Source of the DNA: Ceratothoa steindachneri
Lineage: Eukaryota > Arthropoda > Malacostraca > Isopoda > Cymothoidae
DNA length: 64,000 nt
Assembly: GCA_963969495.1 (NCBI GenBank)
Contig: OZ018324.1
Location: 143,428,855-143,492,854 of the forward strand
Direction: 5' to 3'
Shown here: one piece after another, positions 57,560-64,000 of the stretch
How positions within the stretch are numbered: the stretch's first letter is position 1
How the letters are laid out: the number at the start of each line of letters is the position of its first letter
Notes under the pieces: model-generated
Database searches by the model: none
What the model saw: only the letters and a program-made list of their open reading frames with translations
What the model was told of the DNA's origin: nothing
Translations under genes and position numbers: made by a program

Positions 57560-58484
57560 TATGACGAAATAAATGCACAGGGAAGCTGAGGAGATTCTAA
57601 TTATCCTCAACGATACAGACCTCAGTTAAAACCTTTTTTTTTAATCTATCATACCAGCCCTTACTGGCATGAAATTCACTTGAAAAATGGCTTTCCGACG
57701 TTGATGAGTGGGGATTGTCAGCATCTTCAGGATTCGATTCCAGTTCATGCATTGTTTTATAGAACTGCTTTGCCTTTTCACGAATGGTGTTATTATCCAA
57801 AGAAACACCTTTTTCACGAGTGTCAGAAATCCAAATAATTAAAGCAGACCCCACCCTAACAACAACCTTATCACGCACTGATTTGTTAGTCTTCATCACT
57901 TGGTTTACACTCACTGACACTCTCTTTCTAATAGCCTTTTCACAGCTTAAAATTTATCGAATTGTGCTTTCGTTCACGCCAAACTCTCGAGCAGCTTCGG
58001 CCTTTTTCTTGCCTTCTTTCACTTTATCTAACACTTTCACCTTCTCCCCCAAACTCATCACTTTCTTGGCACGCTTAGGCATGTCTTTAGCAACACTAGA
58101 CGATGCAGGGCACTTAGGCATTGTTAATATTAAGGTGCAAAAAGCAAGAAATATTTAGGGTGTAAAACGATTGAAAAACGAGAAATAAAACACGCATAAT
58201 TACGAAAAATACACAAATCAGCACCCACACATGTGGGACACAAGCGTACTGAATGGACTGAGGGAAATCGGTACATATAGTGTACAAACTGTAGTCAAGC
58301 GAGTGAGATCTGAACCCTGATTAGCTGGAATCGTCCTGCCAACCAACACTTACGTTTTACGACTATGTACGTAGGTTTCCGCGGATGTCTGGAAATGGCG
58401 CAAATTTTGAATTTTAAGGGCACCCCAAATTTTCCGCGGATAGTTGAAGGCGCGGATGAGAAACTGCGAATAGCCGAGGGTTGA

Positions 58485-58490
<6 letters not shown>
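57560..58490 (-). mobile_element. Tigger (pogo-type) element, 5' part
   Basis: On the minus strand the end at about 58488 reads ACAGTCAACCCTCGGCTATT followed by CGCAGTTTCTCATCCGCG and AACTATCCGCGGA. This is the known Tigger-type terminal repeat theme (CAGTC..CCCTCGGTATTCGC..). It is followed by a transposase N-terminus starting at about 58121. The element is cut at about 57540, exactly where mariner 2 ends. The rest of the Tigger is not found to the left of mariner 2. Confidence 0.85.
57597..58121 (-). pseudogene. Tigger transposase N-terminus (CENP-B-like DNA-binding domain)
   Basis: The frame starts MPKCPASSSVAKDMPKRAKK (about 58121) and reads VMSLGEKVKVLDKVKEGKK, AAREFGVNESTIR, one stop, then ILSCEKAIRKRVSVS. 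The open part 57920-57597 has VRDKVVVRVGSALIIWISD, VSLDNNTIREKAKQFYK and FHASKGWYDRLKKK. These are the Psq-type helix-turn-helix and the second CENP-B/Tc5-type helix-turn-helix (f.aS.GWl.rFk). The DDE catalytic domain is absent. Apart from one in-frame stop the region is well kept. Confidence 0.85.
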
Positions 58491-58541
<51 letters not shown>

Positions 58542-58550
58542 GATATATAG

Positions 58551-58617
<67 letters not shown>
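58489..58617. repeat. compound TA microsatellite
   Basis: Two TA runs of about 45 bp each are separated by tttatagatatatagatatgtg, with a small acatata break near the end. The run starts directly at the outer edge of the Tigger terminal repeat, so the Tigger probably inserted at TA within it. Confidence 0.9.
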
Positions 58618-58829
58618 ATTAGGTAAAAGGCTATGTTGTATGCAGGTTCTATTGAAGTCCACTACCGGGAAAAATAAAAGAATGATTTCCTTTATCTAAT
58701 TATTTTTACAATACTCTCTTTAGTTGTATACTGAGAATGGAATGTACACAAGAGTCACCTCATAGCCTCAAAATCCTGACAAAAGAAAAAAAAACGGAGA
58801 AAAAGGGTCATTAATCAGGGGGTGTAGTT

Positions 58830-59570
58830 CTAAGATCATTAACTATACTGTTTACGATCAGGTTCCAGGAATAGCAGCTACATTTACGTTGACCTTCCGA
58901 AAGATTCAAATTGTGAATTTTTACTATTAGTATCGATTTTACAATTTTTATTTTACAGAACTCTTTACAATTGTACATATATTATTTGCCACTTTGAATA
59001 TATTTGGTGGTTGTATTGCTAATGTGGTATAAATACTAAATTTAGAAATGCCTTGCCTGACATCAACTTTATGTTCATATATTCATTTTTTTAATGTTCT
59101 CCCAGTCTCTCCTATATAGAACTATCGACAGTTAGTGGATTCACACCTGCCTCATTTGGCTCGACCTGGAGAAATAACTCTGTTTACTCCTTTGAGGAGG
59201 AAAGAAAATGGGAGGGATAGACAATTCGTGTTACTCATTTTGTTTTTATACCTGGGGCGGTAGTATGTAGAGTTAGCTGTAGATAAGCTCTCATTGATGA
59301 CCTGGAAGGGATAATTTAATACAATTAATCTGGGGGTTGTATATCTAATCTTGTCTTCCAAAAAGCAAGGATCACAGATTCCAAGTACTCTCAAGAACAT
59401 ACCTGTTGCAACCACAAAAAAAACTGCTCAACGTGTTTTCCCCGGTGGCAAAATACATGTCTGGGGATAATCCCCGCTTATACGCCAGCGTTCTAAACCC
59501 TATCTATGCAACAAATTGACTGAGGCAAATCGCCTTTTCCATCAAGGTTCGCAATAATATAGGAAAAAAA
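58830..59570 (-). pseudogene. Penelope-like element remnant (RT end plus GIY-YIG endonuclease)
   Basis: The minus-strand frame 59415-59152 has MFLRVLGICDPCFLEDKI, LNYPFQVINESLSTANSTYYRPR and LPFSFLLKGV. This is the region between RT and endonuclease in Penelope-type proteins (family FL.RalriCs..fl..Ei). In other frames come NEAGVNPLT and FYIGETGRTLKK, a stop and IYEHKVDVRQG (about 59130-59050). This is the GIY-YIG core with the catalytic Arg position next to it. Later blocks (NLSEGQ near 58890) fit the C-terminus. GIY-YIG nucleases of these elements cut target DNA. The RT core upstream is not readable, so only the 3' part survives. Confidence 0.75.
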
Positions 59571-60267
59571 ACCTTTTACTACTCCTGAATCACCCGTGTG
59601 TAGAAACTAACTCCTACCTACTCTATCCTTTTACAATCCTTTCTCTTCAACCTGAGACCCTGTCTCCTATCCAGCTCCCCCCATTTCCTTGGCCGCCAAA
59701 TCTGTTTCGTCACCATTCACCCACTGTATCCCCCTTACACTGTTTTTAACGCACCCTTCTTCTATCCGCTGTGCACACCCCCTTCCTAACGTCTCTATCC
59801 ACCTTTTTACCGTACCCAACTCTCCTTCCACTTTCCTCACCCCACTTTTACCATCCTCTTCCCTTCCGCCCGTTGGAAAATGCTCTCTTTCCACCGCCTC
59901 TCTCTCTCCTTCTACTGTATCTACAGTCTCACCTTTCAATCCACGCCCCCCCCCCATCCACTGATCAGGCCACCTAAAAAGAACCCACTAAAACATCCAC
60001 TCTTTGGTAAAATGCTAAGAGATTAAAGAGGGCAAAACTGCTCAGTCCAACAACGCCGCAGGCGCACTCTGGTTCCAGGCTATAAGTCCGCTAATTATAC
60101 GCAATTGTAAAGTCTCATCGTTTCCAAATGGTAAATCTACACTCAATGGCCAGAGACTATACTCTTGAACTTCACCAACCTACACCATCTCCATAACTGA
60201 CTTCGAATTTCAGGCTAACACACCTACCTTGCTCCACACTGGCTGGAATTGAAATCAACGATCCTAT
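59571..60267. other. pyrimidine-rich DNA without recognisable gene
   Basis: From about 59640 to 59970 the plus strand is strongly C- and T-rich with many ccc and ctc runs, which opens frames on both strands by composition. Nothing else was recognised. Confidence 0.55.
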
Positions 60268-61230
60268 TTAACCCATTATGGCCCATGACTCCGCATTTTT
60301 TATTTTTTTTAAAATTTCCCTTTTAAATTATTTTTGTGATGTATATGATAGTATAGCATCATCATTATTTTTATTTTTCAGAATTAAATGTGGAGCGTAC
60401 TCAAGCGAGAACCCTGGGATCCTAAATATGAGCTAAACATGCATAAAATAATTTTTATTCAAAAGAAGAAAAAGTATGTTTCACTTTTTATTTGCTATGT
60501 TTTCATCCTATAACACCAAAAATTGATAAAAAATTAATTATTTTTATTTTTAATGTTTACATCCTATAAACCCTATTTCAATTTTATGTAAAATTTCAAA
60601 GCAATCTCGCTCAATACAAAGTGTTTTGAACACTTTTTACAATTCCACCCTACTCTGCCATGGCATACATCGCAACGCAATTGATTGATCACTTTTCAGG
60701 GGATATGACCATAAGTGTCATCAATTAGGCTTTAAGTTATACTTAGTTGGTTTCGTGCGCGTTTAAGAGCACTCTTTTTGATTCACAGAAATGAGAAGAT
60801 TGTGCCTGAAAACACGCCATGTAAACCTATGTGCAAATTTATGATGTTTTTTTGTTTAGCATATAACGTAAGATTATGTTGCATCAAATTATCATCTAAC
60901 AGGCTTTCACAAACTTTTACAGGATTTTGATTGGACATATTTTAGATTTCTTCATTATCTTTAATGCTATCATCACTTATGGTCTCCCGAGTAGTCATAC
61001 TCTCTTCAAATTCAACATAACCTAGAAAAGAAAAGAACGGAAAAGTTTTAGCCCACCGTAAATGGTATTTCCCCACTCACACTTTCCATATATGCATATA
61101 TAAGAATATATATACATATACAAATATTTAATTATTACTTGGCCCTTCAGCATGGAGGTAGTCGCTGTCTAAAATATCATCATCAAAGTCTTTTTTCGTC
61201 AGTTGGTAAAGCAGTAATATTTTAAGGCTG
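60268..61230 (-). mobile_element. piggyBac-like element C, 3' end and C-terminus
   Basis: The 3' edge is at 60272, where TTAA (60268-60271) is followed by CCCATTATGGCCCATGACTC. A cysteine-rich C-terminus of a piggyBac-type protein lies on the minus strand at about 60800-60590, consistent with that end being the 3' one. The 5' terminal repeat was not found. The first part of the gene may be the acidic region described separately. Confidence 0.6.
60590..61220 (-). pseudogene. piggyBac-type protein remnant with possible small intron
   Basis: The acidic frame KKDFDDDILDSDYLHAEGPS (about 61195-61136) is followed on the minus strand by AAGTAATAATT (donor-like) and, about 105 bp on, by cttttcttttctag (acceptor-like, about 61021). 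Joining there keeps the frame into YVEFEESMTTRETISDDSIK. Further down come RTKPTKYNLKPN-like sequence and INQLRCDVCHGRVGWNCKKC (about 60690-60635), the CxxC..CxxC tail typical of piggyBac proteins. The catalytic domain between them is missing. It could be an internally deleted element; the intron is a guess from signals only. Confidence 0.45.
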
Positions 61231-61959
61231 TTTACTTGAACTTTCAGTTATTTGATCAACAGTAGTTATGTATTTTATAATCTCCCCCCCCCCGCAAAAA
61301 AAGATGATTATTCCTATTTCACAATAGCTTACACCTAAACCTGTAATAAATAGGGCAATTAGTATAACGGCATGAAATAAGACCAAGAAACATTTGCCCA
61401 TGTTTGATCTCCCTATATTCATGCAAGCAAATACAGTCATAAACGGGGACACAGACCTCTTCAAACCTGGACTGAGCTCAGAATATTGGCCAATTGCATA
61501 CAGGCCCCAAGACCATTTTCAACATTATTTGATGATAATCGAAAACCAAGGGTAATAACTTTTTTGCAGTTTTTCTATAAAGATTTTGAGTTATGACCAT
61601 GTAGAGACGAAATTTATTGGTGGTAATTGGTGAAATAAGAAAAAAGGTTAACTGTGTCTAATTTATCAATCTCTGTTACATGGCTGCTGAATAAAAAAAA
61701 CAATATAGTATTAGGTTTTAACTTCTCATTGCTTTCCATAGATTTTCTGATTATAAATGAACAATACAAATCATTCTGACTTCCAACACTAGCCCGTGTC
61801 CTTTTGCCAAAGTTCTGGTCACGAGAAAAAACTTCACTTTCCTCTTTACCTACCCACGTATTGAATCTTCGTGGCACTTCTGTAATTTCACATTGCCCAA
61901 ATGAACACAAGATTAATACTAAAAATTTCACAAAACAAGGCTAATAACGTTCCACAAAA
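61231..61959. other. no recognisable gene
   Basis: Minus-strand frames at 61464-61222 (hydrophobic C-terminal half) and 61931-61614 are open but match no family I know. They may belong to the neighbouring relics. Confidence 0.4.
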
Positions 61960-62925
61960 TGTATCTATTTCTTGAAGCCATTCAGTTTGTTTCTAATCAG
62001 TGCTTTTGTTACGAGCTGCATCTGAATCAATTTTGCGTTTAGAATGCACTTCACTGTTTCTTTCTTTACTGTAATTAGATATGAAGACATTGAACAGACT
62101 GGCCGCCTTTTGGGGTACAATATTTTCAGGAAGCTGTAACCGCGAGAACAGATCAATGTAGCCAGCTGACCATCTTCTTCCTCAAGTGCAACAACGACCT
62201 TCTGGAGGCCCCCCTTATGGTTGTTACACCCAAACAGGGAGTACCTTGTTCTTTGAACCTTCGTGAGCCATCTGTATATGTGGCATAAATTCCTGGTAAG
62301 ACAGCCAGTCTTGTGAGAGGGGCATAGTAGCTTACCACGCGACAAGTCTGTGAATGATTTGAGTTTTTACTGTTAAGATACCTCTATCTCCTTGTCCACT
62401 TCCTTGTTGTCACGGGTAAGTTTTTCTGAGAGATTATTGTCGATGAGGATGTCTTAATAACACCCACACCTGTGAGTACGCAGAATCGTGTGTGCCAGGT
62501 AACCAGGCAGGTGGACAATTGCCTGTTTCGTCCCTTTACCTACTTCTTCATGCTCGGCATTAATAGCTGCATCCACCAGCTCCTGGGTGACTCTAACATC
62601 GTCAAGGTCTCAGTGCAGCCTCGCTTCCTCGAACTCGGAAGCCACTGCTCTCAAGCTGTAACCAGAAAAATACCCAGGCTTTATGCTATTAACACTGCCT
62701 CCCCCTCCATGAACCGACGGACACTAGTCCAATGATATGATCTGGGTTCCAGCCAATATCACACAATTATGGCAGAGACCAACTTCTTACGGATCTCTTG
62801 CCTGTCAGACTTGGAGAAGGTAAACACTGAGTGCTTACAGGGTACCTGGCCACCCACTGCAATAGCTTCATTTTCTGCTTTCCTGGGTCTGTACCCAGAT
62901 CGGCAATTGAAGGCAGCACACTTAA
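61960..62925 (-). pseudogene. THAP-domain / P-element-like transposase remnant
   Basis: The minus strand at 62918-62760 reads IVKCAAFNCRSGYRPRK and HSVFTFSKSDRQEIRKKLVSAI. This is the first half of a THAP zinc-binding domain (C-x4-C, then F.FPk....r.kW...i). The second half appears after shifts as WNPDHIIGLVSV and RRFMEGEAV, where the usual C and H of CxxHF are replaced. Downstream (62590-62480) is EEVGKGTKQAIVHLPGYLAH followed by THRCGCY, and at 62360-62310 SFTDLSRGKLLCPSH. These resemble the C-terminal blocks of P-element/THAP transposases (aGyva...C..C and RGgL.yPS). The catalytic middle is missing. The frame then continues open to 61965. THAP identification is fairly firm; the P-element link is an inference. 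Confidence 0.55.
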
Positions 62926-63029
62926 CAATGATTTGTTGACCATATCTGCGTGAACATAAGGGTAGTAAAATAACAAGAAAATGTATCGTAATCACTATCA
63001 TAAGTCATAGCAATAATAATGAAAATACT

Positions 63030-63092
63030 ACTACTAATAATATAAATAATAATAATAATAATAATAAAATTATTATTATTATTATTATTATT
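63030..63092. repeat. AAT/ATT head-to-head trinucleotide repeat
   Basis: About eight aat units (63045-63067) are followed directly by about eight att units (63069-63092), so the tract is a near-perfect palindrome able to form a hairpin or cruciform. It is not coding. Confidence 0.88.
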
Positions 63093-64000
63093 GAAGAGTT
63101 CTAAAATATATAAAATATTCTGCTACTTATCAATTCTTATTACAATAGCGTAAAATGGTGATATTTTTAATATTAATACTACTATGACTATGTACTAGCT
63201 ACTACTACTATTAGCAACAATATTCGTTCACCCACCTCTCACTCCTACTAAAACACATACACATATTTGCATTGGCGAGTCAAAAACAAAAGTATCGTCT
63301 TTACAAGTTTCAAATAATAACAATCTGATTTAGTAATAACGTCTTTTCAACCTCAAAGCAAGAGTCTACAGTATCGTAGAAGTTGTGATATAAAAATATG
63401 TAAGCTGCTGTTGAAAATTATGGATACACAAATTCAAGTTTATTTTATAAAATACAGTAATAATACAGACAATCCTTGACAAAAATCAGTATAAAGAGAA
63501 ACCTTGTGAGCTTGTCTCACTGAAATTTCAACGTTTTTATATAGACGGTATGTGCGCTGTTGCCAATTTTTGAACTGTACTCACGTGAGTATGGTCGATT
63601 TATTAGGGAAAGTGCTCTGTACACGACACTTTTATAAATATGCACGACGATTCGTTTCTAGACTGCAAGGTACATACAGATACTGGCTATATGTTAGTAG
63701 ATACAAACTACAGCCCACCACGACCACAGCTACAAATAGGGGTCCCCTTGTCGATCTATCCAACTATAATATTACACTCTTCTGTGTTGAGCACCTAAAT
63801 TATACCATCCTACACTGCTTTAGAACACCACTAATAATGCAGTTAGGTATCGGACCGGTTCTTTGTAGATATTCCACTGCTAGCAATTCAGCCCTGCTTT
63901 CCCCATATTCTGCGGCTATTGCGGAGAGAATACGTCTCTGGAATATTGATTCGCAATGACAACTCTACAAACATCCAAAACTATCTGACCAATTCTCTGC
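63093..64000. other. no recognised gene; one unassigned open frame
   Basis: A 135-codon frame runs from 63552 to 63959 on the plus strand (an ATG lies just upstream at 63549 in that frame). It is rich in Tyr, Leu and Cys and lacks any motif I know. It may be chance. The rest is AT-rich. Confidence 0.4.

Noticed and set aside
59667..59977. Overlapping open frames on both strands
   Set aside because: The region is pyrimidine-rich and all frames lack family motifs.

Overview
The window is AT-rich eukaryotic DNA, very probably from an invertebrate. The mix of transposon families (L2- and CR1-like retroposons, jockey-like retroposons, a Ty3/gypsy element, Penelope, piggyBac, mariner, Tc1, Tigger, ZBED-type hAT and a THAP/P-like relic) suggests an arthropod such as a crustacean or chelicerate, but the species cannot be fixed from sequence alone. 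I see no convincing host protein gene, no rRNA or tRNA gene, no operon and no CRISPR array. Nearly every recognisable coding stretch belongs to a mobile element, and all but one element are broken by stops, frameshifts or deletions.

Layout. From 1.9 to 12.3 kb lies one Ty3/gypsy retrotransposon opened by later insertions. Its 5' LTR is split by an L2-like retroposon (2.03-4.82 kb), which is itself split by a CR1-like retroposon (2.69-4.35 kb). Its reverse transcriptase is split by a second L2-like copy in the opposite direction (6.71-9.89 kb). From 15.0 to 21.0 kb are two decayed copies of one jockey-like retroposon. From 21 to 37 kb the DNA is mostly unassigned, but holds a 173-bp and a 111-bp tandem duplication, an inverted-repeat element, the 5' half of a piggyBac element, a minisatellite of about 23-bp period and one of about 40-bp period. 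A mariner relic with both inverted repeats is at 37.2-38.1 kb, and a satellite of about 126-bp units at 39.9-40.65 kb.

From 40.75 to 49.98 kb a CR1-like retroposon on the minus strand is opened by two insertions. One is an apparently full-length two-ORF retroposon (41.57-46.39 kb) whose ORFs are both open. The other is a 2.4-kb piggyBac element flanked by TTAT on both sides. From 50.8 to 59.6 kb DNA-transposon relics lie close together (Tc1, Tc1, hAT, mariner, Tigger), followed by a Penelope/GIY-YIG relic. From 60.3 to 62.9 kb are a third piggyBac relic and a THAP/P-element-like relic.

Relations. The nesting gives a relative order of insertion. The gypsy element predates both L2 copies, and the first L2 copy predates the CR1 copy inside it. 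The minus-strand CR1 element predates both the piggyBac and the intact two-ORF retroposon. The intact retroposon (ORF1 266 aa, ORF2 998 aa with complete endonuclease and reverse transcriptase motifs) is the only element here that could encode a working mobilisation machinery.
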